A stretch of DNA of 64,000 nucleotides from Rufibacter roseolus. Its GTDB lineage: Bacteria; Bacteroidota; Bacteroidia; Cytophagales; Hymenobacteraceae. A program made the translations under genes and the position numbers. Positions 16,604 through 24,939 of the stretch are shown piece by piece. The number at the start of each line of letters is the position of its first letter. Position 1 is the stretch's first letter. The notes under the pieces were generated by a model that saw only the letters and a list, made by a program, of their open reading frames with translations, did no database searches and was not told the DNA's origin. The stretch spans positions 434,001 to 498,000 of the forward strand of contig NZ_JAFMSU010000001.1 of assembly GCF_017916365.1 (NCBI RefSeq), written 5' to 3'.

Positions 16604-17305
16604 TTATTCAGATTTGGCAGTATCAGGCTTGCTCCCGAAGAATCCGCCGCGACCACGTCTAGAGGGCTTGGTCTTCAACGTGATCTGCTCAATGATTTTC
16701 TGACGAGGGAATGAGATAACCCATATGCCTCTTACCTGTCCTTCCTCAAAGCCGTTGGGCTGACCCTGCGCCGAGAACACGCGCAACTGGTCCAGGGTGG
16801 AGGAGGTATAGTCCAAGAGGCTGGGCTCATCGCAACTGGCGCAGTTCCTTCTTTTAATCTCAATAGGCCGCTGGTACTGGAAATGGCCCTCGCGCACCTG
16901 CAGTTCCACGTGGGGCACCGGTTTACCGGCCTGGGAAAGAAGCTGGTTTTGGGTCAGGAACTGTTTGGCCTCGTTCTCAGAACTGAACTTCTGCCGGATT
17001 AGGGTGGCGTTGTAGCGTTGCAGAATGCTGTTCACCGTGGGCAGTTTGTCTGGCTGGGCTACAAACAGCGCCTGCTCCTTGGGCTGGCTCTCGGCGAGCT
17101 GCAGAAAGGCACCTTCTACCAACCTGATGACCGTATCGCCGGCTAGAAGCGCCTGCTTCTCCATGTCTTCCTGCGTGATCCGCTTCACCTTGTGGCGCTC
17201 GGCCTCCACCGCCATTTCCTTGCCCCGCTCCAGTTTCTCCGGCTCACAGGCCAACGTGAAAAAGCTAAACGCAAGCAGGACTAAGTATGAATTCTGTTTT
17301 ATCAT
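16604..17305 (-). CDS. lipoprotein, DUF3365 (Tll0287-like) relative lacking the heme His
   Basis: About 233 residues. The start chosen is the ATG at 17305, which gives MIKQNSYLVLLAFSFFTLAC, a clean lipoprotein signal with the Cys at residue 20; an upstream Met at 17350 would bury the signal. The middle region, YNATLIRQKF then FQYQRPIEIKRRNCASCDEP, resembles DUF3365/Tll0287 sensor domains, where a CxxCH motif binds heme. Here the motif reads CASCD, so the proximal His is missing. Heme binding is therefore doubtful. No neighbour suggests a role. Confidence 0.7.
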   Translation of the reverse strand: MIKQNSYLVLLAFSFFTLACEPEKLERGKEMAVEAERHKVKRITQEDMEKQALLAGDTVIRLVEGAFLQLAESQPKEQALFVAQPDKLPTVNSILQRYNATLIRQKFSSENEAKQFLTQNQLLSQAGKPVPHVELQVREGHFQYQRPIEIKRRNCASCDEPSLLDYTSSTLDQLRVFSAQGQPNGFEEGQVRGIWVISFPRQKIIEQITLKTKPSRRGRGGFFGSKPDTAKSE

Positions 17306-17429
17306 GGGTATCAATGCAAACCAACGCCATAGGCGCCTTACAAATGGCAAAGATGGGGCTTGGATGGCTTATACACAACGTACGGTTTCCCGCTTGGGGG
17401 AGTTAGATAAAAGCTTTTGGTTGTGGTGG

Positions 17430-17465
17430 GCTTTTGCCGTGTTTTCATGAAAACAGCCTCAAAAC
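17430..17465. repeat. 36-bp dyad copy 9
   Basis: Upstream of the DUF3365-like gene; right arm GAAAACAGCCTCAAAAC. With the copy at 17724 it brackets the palindromes at 17510-17593. Confidence 0.75.
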
Positions 17466-17509
17466 AAATCTATGCTGGTAATTCCCTGGGTCCATTGTTG
17501 ATTGTATTG

Positions 17510-17593
17510 TAGAGACAAGGTATGCCTTGTCTCTAACGGTTCTACCGCAAAGAACGGCAGCTACTGGCAAGGGCACCCACAAGAGGTGCCCCT
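17510..17593. repeat. two REP-like palindromes in a 519-bp gene-free stretch
   Basis: TAGAGACAAGG, then 3-4 nt, then CCTTGTCTCTA (17510-17535), and AGGGCACC, a 7-8 nt loop, then GGTGCCCCT (about 17570-17593). Both types look like dispersed intergenic palindromes of Bacteroidota genomes. The rest of 17306-17824 holds two 36-bp dyads, a CCCTTCTTGGAGGGG segment near 17691-17707 and a terminator; no gene is seen. Confidence 0.7.
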
Positions 17594-17723
17594 ACATTTC
17601 TTACAGTTCTCTCGCAATCTCGTCCACCGTTGTTGTTATTATCACCAACAACCAGAACTGAGGCTCACCTGCATCCTGACGCATTGCGGAATTCCCTTCT
17701 TGGAGGGGTAGGGGTGGGTTCAA

Positions 17724-17759
17724 ACTTCTCAGACATTTCCTCCAAAACAGCCCTGAAAC
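17724..17759. repeat. 36-bp dyad copy 10 (left arm diverged)
   Basis: Right half CCAAAACAGCCCTGAAAC is clear; the left half is degraded. Lies 65 bp past the stop of the minus-strand M16 protease gene. Confidence 0.55.
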
Positions 17760-17771
17760 AAAAACTAAAAG

Positions 17772-17801
17772 AAAAGCCCGCTGCGTGGGCAACGGGCTTT
17801 T
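17772..17801 (-). terminator. terminator of M16 protease gene
   Basis: AAAAGCCCG pairs with CGGGCTTTT around a 12-nt loop; the A tract on the plus strand becomes the terminal T tract on the minus strand. Confidence 0.8.
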
Positions 17802-17824
17802 GGTATAAGCAGGAAGAACCTTGC

Positions 17825-20698
17825 TTATTTGTTTTGCAATACTACCGGCTCTCCCAATCCCAAGTCTTTGAGACCAGCTAATTGGGTTTTGGCGTCGCCT
17901 ACTACTACGTAGACCATTTTGTTGGGGTCAATGTAGTTGTTGATAAGGCTCTTGGCTTGGGTGTAGCTCAGGTTCTGGATAGCGGATTCGTTCTGTTTGA
18001 GGTAATCCAAGGGCAGGTTGTAGGTGCTGATGTTTTCCAGCAAACTGACCAGGCTGCCCAGGGTTTCGTAGCTCAGCGCAGTCTCTTTGACCAAAGCGCC
18101 TTTAGTGGTAGCCAGGTCCTGCTCGGTGTAGGTAGTACCGTAGGTTTTCAGGATCTCGTCCAAGGTCTGCAGGGATTCCTTCGTGACGTTCGTACGTACG
18201 CTGGAAGAGGCGGCAAATATGCCCGGCGCGGTTGGACGGCGCGAGAAGCCCGATCCGGCTCCGTAGGTATAGCCTTTCTGCAGACGCAGCACGTTGAACA
18301 GGGTAGAGGCCGATCCGGCACCCAGTTTGTGGTTGATGGCCTGCAAGGCGGCATAGTCTGGGGAGCCCACCGGCACGGCCAGGTAACCCGCGTAAATCAC
18401 TGATTGCTTCGCGTCTGGCTGGTCTATGAAGTACAGACGGGCAGCTGGTTTATTAGTAGCTGTTATTGGCGTAGGCAAAGCCACATTCTTAGCGGCCCAT
18501 TTCTGCTCTAAGCCCGCAAGTGCTTTGGCTACCTCGGCCTGTTTTACGTTACCGGCCACCTGGAAACTAGCGATGCTCGGCGAGAAGTTCTTCTGATAGT
18601 AATCCTTCAGGTCTTGCAGCGTGATGCCCTGTACCGTTTCCATGGTCCCGATGGTGGGGTAGGCAAAGCGGCTGTTCTCACCGTACAAAACTTTATTGAA
18701 GGCCAGTGAGGCGATGCTGCCCGGGTTGGCCTGGTTCTGCTTGATCTGGTTCAATTTCGCCTGTTTGGCTTTGGCAAACTCGGCCTCGTCCCAACGCGGC
18801 TCCAGTAGAATCTCCTCCACCAGCTTCATCACCTGCGGGAAATTGCGGGAAAGCGTGTTGCCTGAGATGTTGATGTCCTCAGAGGAGGAATTCACGTTAA
18901 TGAAGGCGCCCAGCTGCCCGATGGCTTCCTCTAGTTGCTGCGGCGTCTTGTTTTTGGTGCCTTCCATTAGCATGGCGTCCACCAGCGAGGCAGTGCCTAT
19001 CTTCTTAGGATCATCCAGTTGCATACCGCCTTTAATCTGGATGCTGAACTGCACCAGCGGCAATTCGTTCTGCTCAATACCGTACACTTTCATGCCGTTC
19101 TTGAGCTGCGAAGTCCAGATGGTAGGGGCTTTGAAGCTGAAGTTCTTGCTCAACTCCGGCATTTTGCTGCGGTCAATTTTAGAGGGCGTTTTCGCGAAGG
19201 TAGTCGGTTCCTTGCCGGTATTGGCTCCTTCGGCGCCAGCCACCACTTTCTCTTCAACAACCTCGGCCTTCACAGCACCTTTCAGCGCCAGCTCTTCTTG
19301 GCCTTTGGGTACGAAGCTGGTGGCCACGAACGGTTTGCCTTTGATGTACTTACGGTACACGTTCATGATGTCCTGCGCAGTTACGGCCTGCGTCATGGCG
19401 ATGTCTTTCTTCGCGAAGCTAGGGTCACCGGCAAACTCGTTGTACTGGGCCAACTGGAAGGCCTTGTTCAGCAGGCTGGAGATGCCGTTGTACAAGGCAG
19501 TTTCCTGGCGGATTTTCAGGCGCTCTAGTTCTTTCTCGTTCACGCCCTCTTTCTCAAACTTGTCAAAAGCGGCGAACACGGCGGCCTGCACATCGTCCAG
19601 ATCCTTCTTATCGAAAGCGCGCACCCGCACCCTGAAGGTACCGGCAATCTCGGCGGATGACTGGCCTGCGGAGGCACCCGGGGCTAGTTTCTTCTCTTCC
19701 ACAATGATGCGCTCAAACGGCGAGTTCTTGCCATCAGACAAGAGGCTGCCCAGCATGTTTAAGGCGTAAGAGTCTTTGTGGTACTGCTCTACCGTGGGGT
19801 ATACCATGGTAAGCTCCGGCAGATTGGCGAAGTTATCCACGTGGAAAAGCGACTTGGTGGCTGTCAGCTTCACGGGCATAGGAGCCAATGGTTTCACAGC
19901 GGCATGCGGCTTCAGTTCGCCAAAGTACTTCTCTACCAACTTCTTGGCATCGGCGGTTTCAAAGTCTCCGGTGAGTACCAGCGTGGCGTTGTTCACACCG
20001 TACCATTGTTCATAAAATTCCTTTACATCGCCTAACGTAGCGTTCTGGAGGTCTTCCAGTGACCCAATTACCTCCCAATTATACGGGTGGCTTGCCGGAT
20101 ACAGGTTCTTCAGGATCACGTAGTTGGTGTGCCCGTAAGGCTGGTTATCCACACGCTGGCGCTTCTCGTTTTTCACCACCTGCTTCTCGTTCTCCAGGCC
20201 CCACTCGCTCACGGTATTGATGAAAAAGCCCATCCGGTCAGACTCCATCCAGAGGATTCTCTCCAGGGCGTCTTTAGGAACCACCTCGTAATACACAGTG
20301 CCATCGGTGAAGGTACCTCCGTTGAATGTGCCGCCTATCTGGTTCACGTTCTTGATGAAATTGCCCTTGCCCACGTTCTCTGAGTTCTGGAACAGCATGT
20401 GCTCAAAGAAGTGCGCGAACCCCGTGCGGCCTGGCTTCTCACGGTTAGAGCCCACGTGGTACATGATGGCCACCGCCACCTTTGGGTCTGATTTGTCCTG
20501 GTGCAACACCACTTCCAGCCCGTTGGTCAACTTGTACTTCTCAGACTTCAGATCGAATTGCGGGGTAGCGGCGGAAGATTTGGCCACGGTTTTGGCGGCA
20601 GGTTTCTTGGAGGCCTGCGCCCATACGCTTTGGGCAGGGCTCAAGGCCATACTGCCCATCAACACAGAAAGGCAAGCTACTTTTAATCTTCTGTTCAT
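17825..20698 (-). CDS. M16 family zinc metalloprotease (tandem insulinase domains)
   Basis: 957-residue exported protease with a signal peptide (about 1-27, ending VWAQ). Domain 1 carries the inverted zinc motif HFFEH at residues 96-100, and the downstream Glu ligand lies in ENEKQVVKNE (about 169-178). Domain 2 (from about residue 510) lacks HxxEH, as usual for the non-catalytic half of a fused M16A/B pair. These enzymes form a clam-shell that degrades peptides in the periplasm. The gene is alone, with its own terminator. Confidence 0.93.
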   Translation of the reverse strand: MNRRLKVACLSVLMGSMALSPAQSVWAQASKKPAAKTVAKSSAATPQFDLKSEKYKLTNGLEVVLHQDKSDPKVAVAIMYHVGSNREKPGRTGFAHFFEHMLFQNSENVGKGNFIKNVNQIGGTFNGGTFTDGTVYYEVVPKDALERILWMESDRMGFFINTVSEWGLENEKQVVKNEKRQRVDNQPYGHTNYVILKNLYPASHPYNWEVIGSLEDLQNATLGDVKEFYEQWYGVNNATLVLTGDFETADAKKLVEKYFGELKPHAAVKPLAPMPVKLTATKSLFHVDNFANLPELTMVYPTVEQYHKDSYALNMLGSLLSDGKNSPFERIIVEEKKLAPGASAGQSSAEIAGTFRVRVRAFDKKDLDDVQAAVFAAFDKFEKEGVNEKELERLKIRQETALYNGISSLLNKAFQLAQYNEFAGDPSFAKKDIAMTQAVTAQDIMNVYRKYIKGKPFVATSFVPKGQEELALKGAVKAEVVEEKVVAGAEGANTGKEPTTFAKTPSKIDRSKMPELSKNFSFKAPTIWTSQLKNGMKVYGIEQNELPLVQFSIQIKGGMQLDDPKKIGTASLVDAMLMEGTKNKTPQQLEEAIGQLGAFINVNSSSEDINISGNTLSRNFPQVMKLVEEILLEPRWDEAEFAKAKQAKLNQIKQNQANPGSIASLAFNKVLYGENSRFAYPTIGTMETVQGITLQDLKDYYQKNFSPSIASFQVAGNVKQAEVAKALAGLEQKWAAKNVALPTPITATNKPAARLYFIDQPDAKQSVIYAGYLAVPVGSPDYAALQAINHKLGAGSASTLFNVLRLQKGYTYGAGSGFSRRPTAPGIFAASSSVRTNVTKESLQTLDEILKTYGTTYTEQDLATTKGALVKETALSYETLGSLVSLLENISTYNLPLDYLKQNESAIQNLSYTQAKSLINNYIDPNKMVYVVVGDAKTQLAGLKDLGLGEPVVLQNK

Positions 20699-20819
20699 GG
20701 TAAGGGAAAAGGGTTTGTTCTCTTGTTTAGATAAGACCTACAGCGGCCGGTGTATTAGTAGGGAAAGATAGGTATTTATTACAGCCAACACCTTCCTTTT
20801 CATTTCAGGTTTCCTTTCT

Positions 20820-20855
20820 GTTTTAGGCCTGTTTTCCAGGAAACACCGTTAAAGC
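20820..20855. repeat. 36-bp dyad copy 11
   Basis: Near-consensus left arm GTTTTAGGCCTGTTTTC in the divergent 402-bp gap 20699-21100. Apart from this copy and the next, that gap shows only AT-rich sequence (about 20925-20950) and no gene. Confidence 0.75.
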
Positions 20856-20975
20856 ATTTGAATGAACCCAACGGAGAGAAGTTAGGGAGAAAGAGGAATC
20901 CTTCGGCTTATACGTGCTCCGGTAATATTATTATTTATCTATATTTAATGCTTCTTACCTCTGAACCCATCTGCC

Positions 20976-21011
20976 GTTTTAATCCTCGTTCTATAAAAAG
21001 AGGCTATAAAT
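20976..21011. repeat. 36-bp dyad copy 12 (degenerate centre)
   Basis: Outer arms GTTTTAATCC and GAGGCTATAAAT are kept, and the length is exact; the centre is AT-rich and diverged. Confidence 0.5.
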
Positions 21012-21100
21012 GAGTTTTTTCAGGGGAATAGTTGTTGAGGCATAGTAAAAGAAAAGTCATGACTGGCCGCTGCTGGTGCCCGTCTTCATCCTACACCTAC

Positions 21101-21265
21101 ATGAAAAACAGAAGGCTTATCTTATTTCTCTTTATCCTTGGTACACTGCTCGCCTGGACCGCCCTTTGTCTTACCTATTTCACTACCGGCCGCATTGAAT
21201 GGTTAAGGCTGCTCACTTTCCTGGTATCTGGTATTCTGGCGTACGTGGTTTATAGACGCAAATGA
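21101..21265 (+). CDS. small two-helix membrane protein
   Basis: 54 residues starting MKNRRLILFLFILGTLLAW. Two hydrophobic helices (about 5-26 and 35-50) are joined by a short TGRIEW loop, with a basic tail YRRK. An in-frame TTG at 21032 would extend it, but ATG 21101 gives a standard membrane start. The stop overlaps the next ATG (ATGA at 21262-21265), so translation is probably coupled to the dipeptidase. Function unknown. Confidence 0.65.
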   Translation: MKNRRLILFLFILGTLLAWTALCLTYFTTGRIEWLRLLTFLVSGILAYVVYRRK

Positions 21266-21978
21266 AAAAACTGCACCTCATTTTACTCTTCTGGTTTGTC
21301 GCCATTTCCACTTGGGCGCAGGCACCAGCTACCCTTTCCATTCCTAAAAACAAGTATGGCCTGCCCGTGGTGACTTCCACGGGTTTGTACCAGAAACTAG
21401 TAGCACAGAACCCAGACCACGAACTGGTAGAACTGCAGTCTTACATACCAGGGTTGGTGCTGGACATCAAGTACGCCACGGCAGATAATCTGGTGAAGGA
21501 GCCGGTCTATACCATTGCCACTGCCTACGCACGCAAACCCGTAGCCGATGCCCTGAAAAAGATACAGGCGGAACTGAAACCGCTTGGATTGGGCCTGAAG
21601 ATCTATGATGGCTACCGCCCTTACCACGTCACAGAGCTTTTCTTTGAAAAAGTAAAGAAGAAAGACTATGTGGCTAATCCCAAAGACGGCTCCCGCCATA
21701 ACCGCGGCTGTGCTATGGACCTTACCCTTATCACCCTCAAAGACGGAAAGGAACTACAGATGCCCACGCCGTATGATGCCACAGTAAAACAGTCCCACCC
21801 GGATTATCCACATGTCTCTGCGCAGGTGAAGAGGAACCGGGCTTTGCTTATCAACACCATGCAGCGCCACGGTTTCACCGTTTTCCAAAATGAATGGTGG
21901 CATTTTGACTTCAATGACTGGGCTAAGTACCCGCTAATGGACATCAGGTTTGAGGAACTTAAAAAGATGAAGCAGTAA
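21262..21978 (+). CDS. D-alanyl-D-alanine dipeptidase, VanX/DdpX-type (M15D)
   Basis: 238-residue exported zinc dipeptidase with a signal peptide ending near TWAQ (residue 20). It carries the full M15D set: DGYRP (Arg119), SRHNRGCAMD giving His146 and Asp153 as ligands, and EWWH giving Glu211 (base) and His214 (ligand). The expected reaction is hydrolysis of D-Ala-D-Ala to D-Ala, here in the periplasm and probably for peptidoglycan recycling. There is no vanHA cluster, so a resistance role is not supported. Confidence 0.9.
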   Translation: MKKLHLILLFWFVAISTWAQAPATLSIPKNKYGLPVVTSTGLYQKLVAQNPDHELVELQSYIPGLVLDIKYATADNLVKEPVYTIATAYARKPVADALKKIQAELKPLGLGLKIYDGYRPYHVTELFFEKVKKKDYVANPKDGSRHNRGCAMDLTLITLKDGKELQMPTPYDATVKQSHPDYPHVSAQVKRNRALLINTMQRHGFTVFQNEWWHFDFNDWAKYPLMDIRFEELKKMKQ

Positions 21979-21995
21979 CCCTTAAGAAAGCTGCT

Positions 21996-22031
21996 GTTCC
22001 AAGGCCTTTTTCCTGAAAACAGACCAGAAAC
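21996..22031. repeat. 36-bp dyad copy 13
   Basis: 17 bp after the dipeptidase stop; arms GTTCCAAGGCCTTTTTC and GAAAACAGACCAGAAAC. Its end overlaps the terminator at 22028. Confidence 0.7.
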
Positions 22032-22060
22032 GGGAGGCGTGATCGTCACCCGTTTTTTAT
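22028..22060 (+). terminator. weak terminator of dipeptidase operon
   Basis: AAACGGG pairs with CCCGTTT over a 14-nt loop, followed by a T run. Confidence 0.55.
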
Positions 22061-22071
22061 GAATAATTCCG

Positions 22072-22079
22072 TAGTTTTG
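22072..22079 (+). promoter_or_regulatory. putative -7 box of fumC
   Basis: TAGTTTTG matches TAnnTTTG about 35 bp before the fumC ATG. Confidence 0.5.
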
Positions 22080-22113
22080 AGCTATCTAAAGTATTAACCA
22101 TTTTCTAACAGAC

Positions 22114-23511
22114 ATGAGCGTACGCATAGAGAAAGACACCATGGGCCCGGTTGAGGTGCCCGCCGATAAATACTGGGGAGCCCAGACCCAACGATCCAAA
22201 GAAAACTTCACCATCGGGGGCCAGTTAATGCCTACTGAGGTGATTGACGCTTTCGCTATCTTAAAGAAAGCAGCCGCGTACACCAACGCCGAATTAGGCG
22301 TACTTCCCCAGGACAAAGCCGAGATCATCGGCCGCGTGTGCGATGAGATTCTGGCTGGTCAGTTAGCCGATCAGTTTCCATTGGTGGTATGGCAGACCGG
22401 TTCCGGTACCCAAAGCAACATGAACGTAAACGAGGTGGTAGCCAACCGTGCGCACGTACTGTTGGGAGGCGACCTGATGGACGAGAAAAAGAAAATCCAC
22501 CCGAACGACGACGTAAACAAATCGCAGTCTTCCAACGATACCTTTCCAACCGCCATGCACATTGCGGGTTACAAGGTAGTAGCCGAGCATACGCTGCCAA
22601 TGGTGCAGAAACTGCGCGACACGCTGCACGCCAAGTCACAGGAGTACATGAACGTGGTGAAGATCGGCCGGACGCACTTGATGGATGCCACGCCGCTGAC
22701 CCTGGGCCAGGAACTGTCTGGTTACGTGTCTCAGCTGGACCACGGCATGCGCGCCCTTAAAAATACCTTAGATCACCTGAGCGAACTTGCTTTGGGTGGT
22801 TCTGCCGTAGGAACAGGCTTGAACACGCCGCAAGGCTACGCCGAGCTGGTGGCCCAGAAAATCGCTGAGTTCTCTGGTTTGCCTTTGAGAACCGCCGAGA
22901 ATAAGTTTGAGTCATTGGCCGCGCATGACGCCATTGTAGAGACTTCTGGTGCCCTGAAGCAACTGGCCGTAAGTCTGATGAAGATTGCCAATGATATCCG
23001 TCTGTTGGCTTCAGGTCCGCGTTCCGGTATCGGGGAAATCATCATCCCAGAGAACGAGCCGGGTTCTTCTATTATGCCAGGCAAAGTGAACCCAACCCAG
23101 GCCGAGGCCATGACCATGGTGTGCGCCCAGGTAATCGGGAACGACGTGGCCATCTCGGTAGGAGGGATGAACGGTCATTTCGAGTTGAATGTGTTCAAGC
23201 CGGTGATGATCTACAACCTGCTCATGAGCGCCCGCCTGCTAGCCGATGCCTGCGACTCTTTTGACAAGCACTGCGCCGTGGGTATTGAGCCTAACTACGA
23301 GGTAATCAAGCGCCAACTGGAGAACTCGCTCATGCTGGTAACTGCCCTTAACCCGCACGTAGGTTATGACAACGCGGCCAAAATCGCGAAGAAAGCCCAC
23401 AAAGAAGGCACTACTCTGCGCCAGGCAGCCCTTGACTTAGGCTTGCTCACCGATGAGCAGTTCACCGACTGGGTACGTCCGGAGGACATGATTGGAAGCT
23501 TGAAAAAGTAA
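22114..23511 (+). CDS. fumC: fumarate hydratase class II
   Basis: 465-residue class II fumarase of the fumarase/aspartase superfamily. It reversibly hydrates fumarate to L-malate in the TCA cycle and is iron-independent and cytosolic. The signature [11 protein letters not shown] is near residues 316-327. Other family blocks are [10 protein letters not shown] (about 20-29), [15 protein letters not shown] (about 95-109) and [16 protein letters not shown] (about 186-201). Length is typical. Single-gene unit with its own promoter-like box and terminator. Confidence 0.97.
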   Translation: MSVRIEKDTMGPVEVPADKYWGAQTQRSKENFTIGGQLMPTEVIDAFAILKKAAAYTNAELGVLPQDKAEIIGRVCDEILAGQLADQFPLVVWQTGSGTQSNMNVNEVVANRAHVLLGGDLMDEKKKIHPNDDVNKSQSSNDTFPTAMHIAGYKVVAEHTLPMVQKLRDTLHAKSQEYMNVVKIGRTHLMDATPLTLGQELSGYVSQLDHGMRALKNTLDHLSELALGGSAVGTGLNTPQGYAELVAQKIAEFSGLPLRTAENKFESLAAHDAIVETSGALKQLAVSLMKIANDIRLLASGPRSGIGEIIIPENEPGSSIMPGKVNPTQAEAMTMVCAQVIGNDVAISVGGMNGHFELNVFKPVMIYNLLMSARLLADACDSFDKHCAVGIEPNYEVIKRQLENSLMLVTALNPHVGYDNAAKIAKKAHKEGTTLRQAALDLGLLTDEQFTDWVRPEDMIGSLKK

Positions 23512-23514
23512 TCT

Positions 23515-23550
23515 GTTTACTGCCTTTTTTGGCGAAAACACCCTTAAAAG
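23515..23550. repeat. 36-bp dyad copy 14
   Basis: 3 bp after the fumC stop. Its last bases (AAAAG) form the start of the fumC terminator stem. Confidence 0.7.
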
Positions 23551-23591
23551 AGAAAGGCCCTTCCGCAGTAGCAGAAGGGCCTTTCTCTTTT
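23546..23591 (+). terminator. fumC terminator
   Basis: Perfect 18-bp stem AAAAGAGAAAGGCCCTTC / GAAGGGCCTTTCTCTTTT with a 10-nt loop. Confidence 0.95.
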
Positions 23592-23609
23592 ATTTAAGTA
23601 AGGTCAAAA

Positions 23610-23643
23610 AAAGAAGGACCGCTCTTATGAACGGTCCTTCTTT
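23610..23643 (-). terminator. terminator of the susCD operon
   Basis: 12-bp stem AAAGAAGGACCG / CGGTCCTTCTTT, loop 10 nt, just past the stop of the lipoprotein gene at 23652. Confidence 0.9.
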
Positions 23644-23651
23644 AGTATTCA

Positions 23652-24905
23652 TTATGGTTGCAGGTACTTGTACTCTAACGTAGCGGTGGTCTGGTTATCG
23701 GCGCCGGCTCTGTTGATGCCGGTTACCTTGAAGATCACGTAGTTGTTCGTATCCACCAATTTAGCGATGTACACGTCACCCACTACCAGGTCAGCAATGG
23801 AAGTCACTACCTGGCTTGGCGTGGCCGCAGAAGCCGTGTAATACGCCTGGCGTACGCTGTTCACAGTAGCGCTGTTGTACACGGCAGCCGTGGTTTTCAC
23901 AAAAGCGGTCTTGTTCTCGGCTTTCACCGCAAACTTGTTGCTTCCTACGCTGGTCACTGTGATATCCTTGTTCGTGGTGGCAGTCTCGGTTCCTACATTA
24001 GCTCTTCCCACAAAGTTGAAGGAAGTGGCAGCAGCATCACCGTTGATCCCGATGGTAGCGGTAGCAGTTCCCGTGAAAGGAGTGGCCGCCACAATGCTCA
24101 CCGGTGCCGAAGAAACAGAAGCAGCGTTCTTAGGAGAAACCGCTTTCGCCTCGAAACGGAAAACCACATCCTGACCAACGGCGTTGGCCGGAACCTTCAC
24201 ATCCACGTTTCTAGTAAGCGCGGCGCCAGATTTGGTCAACCCGATTCTGTCAATTCTAGTCTCTGGGTTGGTGCCCACGGTAGCGTACACGTTCAAGCTG
24301 TCCAGGTCCTTGAACAGGATGGCAGAAGCAGAAGTAGTAGCAGTAGCGGAAGTTACGCCACCCTCGTTCAGCACCAATTCGTAACGGATCACATCATTGG
24401 CAGTGTTGGCTCCGGCCGTCACGGCAGAACGGTGCGCTACGCTTTTGATCTTGATGGTAGGCGTAGCCTCGGCTATTCTGAAAGATGCGCTTCTGGTTTT
24501 AGAGGCATTGTTGAACCCAATGGCTTTGGCATCTAACCGCACGGTGGCTTTGTTAGCTAAGCCTGCAGGTACCACGTACTCCACCACCAGGGTATCGGCT
24601 CTCTTGATCTTTGAGAAAGCGCCCTGGGCCGGAAGTGTTCTCACCACGGAGGAGTCCTGGTTATCAAACTTCTGCAGGAGCACAATTTCCTTTACATCAG
24701 ATTTGTTGTACACCAACTCCAGTTTCACGGTCTCACCGGCCGCGTACTTGGCAGCTACCGGCAGTGTACCGGTAGCTTGGAAAATCTGGAAAGAGTCTTC
24801 AGTGATTTTGTAGGGTGGCTCGTAATCTTCTTCACACGATGTCAAAGACAAACATGTGAAAGCTATAGCAGGCAGGGCCAGGTATTTATTAAAAATGCTT
24901 TTCAT
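23652..24905 (-). CDS. lipoprotein encoded downstream of susC/susD
   Basis: 417-residue surface lipoprotein candidate. The signal ends LTSCEEDYEPPYK with the lipobox Cys near residue 24; the acidic residues after it are typical of surface-exported Bacteroidota lipoproteins. The body is rich in Ser, Thr, Ala and Val, with repeated strand patterns suggesting tandem Ig-like domains. It follows susD by 34 bp on the same strand. Such third genes often encode SusE/F-like glycan-binding proteins, but no family match is recognised here and the ligand is unknown. Confidence 0.8.
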   Translation of the reverse strand: MKSIFNKYLALPAIAFTCLSLTSCEEDYEPPYKITEDSFQIFQATGTLPVAAKYAAGETVKLELVYNKSDVKEIVLLQKFDNQDSSVVRTLPAQGAFSKIKRADTLVVEYVVPAGLANKATVRLDAKAIGFNNASKTRSASFRIAEATPTIKIKSVAHRSAVTAGANTANDVIRYELVLNEGGVTSATATTSASAILFKDLDSLNVYATVGTNPETRIDRIGLTKSGAALTRNVDVKVPANAVGQDVVFRFEAKAVSPKNAASVSSAPVSIVAATPFTGTATATIGINGDAAATSFNFVGRANVGTETATTNKDITVTSVGSNKFAVKAENKTAFVKTTAAVYNSATVNSVRQAYYTASAATPSQVVTSIADLVVGDVYIAKLVDTNNYVIFKVTGINRAGADNQTTATLEYKYLQP

Positions 24906-24939
24906 ATCTTCTTTAGATTAAGTCCTTTACTTCTACCTA

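Noticed and set aside
21262-21978. VanX-type dipeptidase as a vancomycin resistance determinant
   Set aside because: No vanH, vanA ligase or vanRS genes are adjacent, and the protein is exported; peptidoglycan recycling is the simpler reading.
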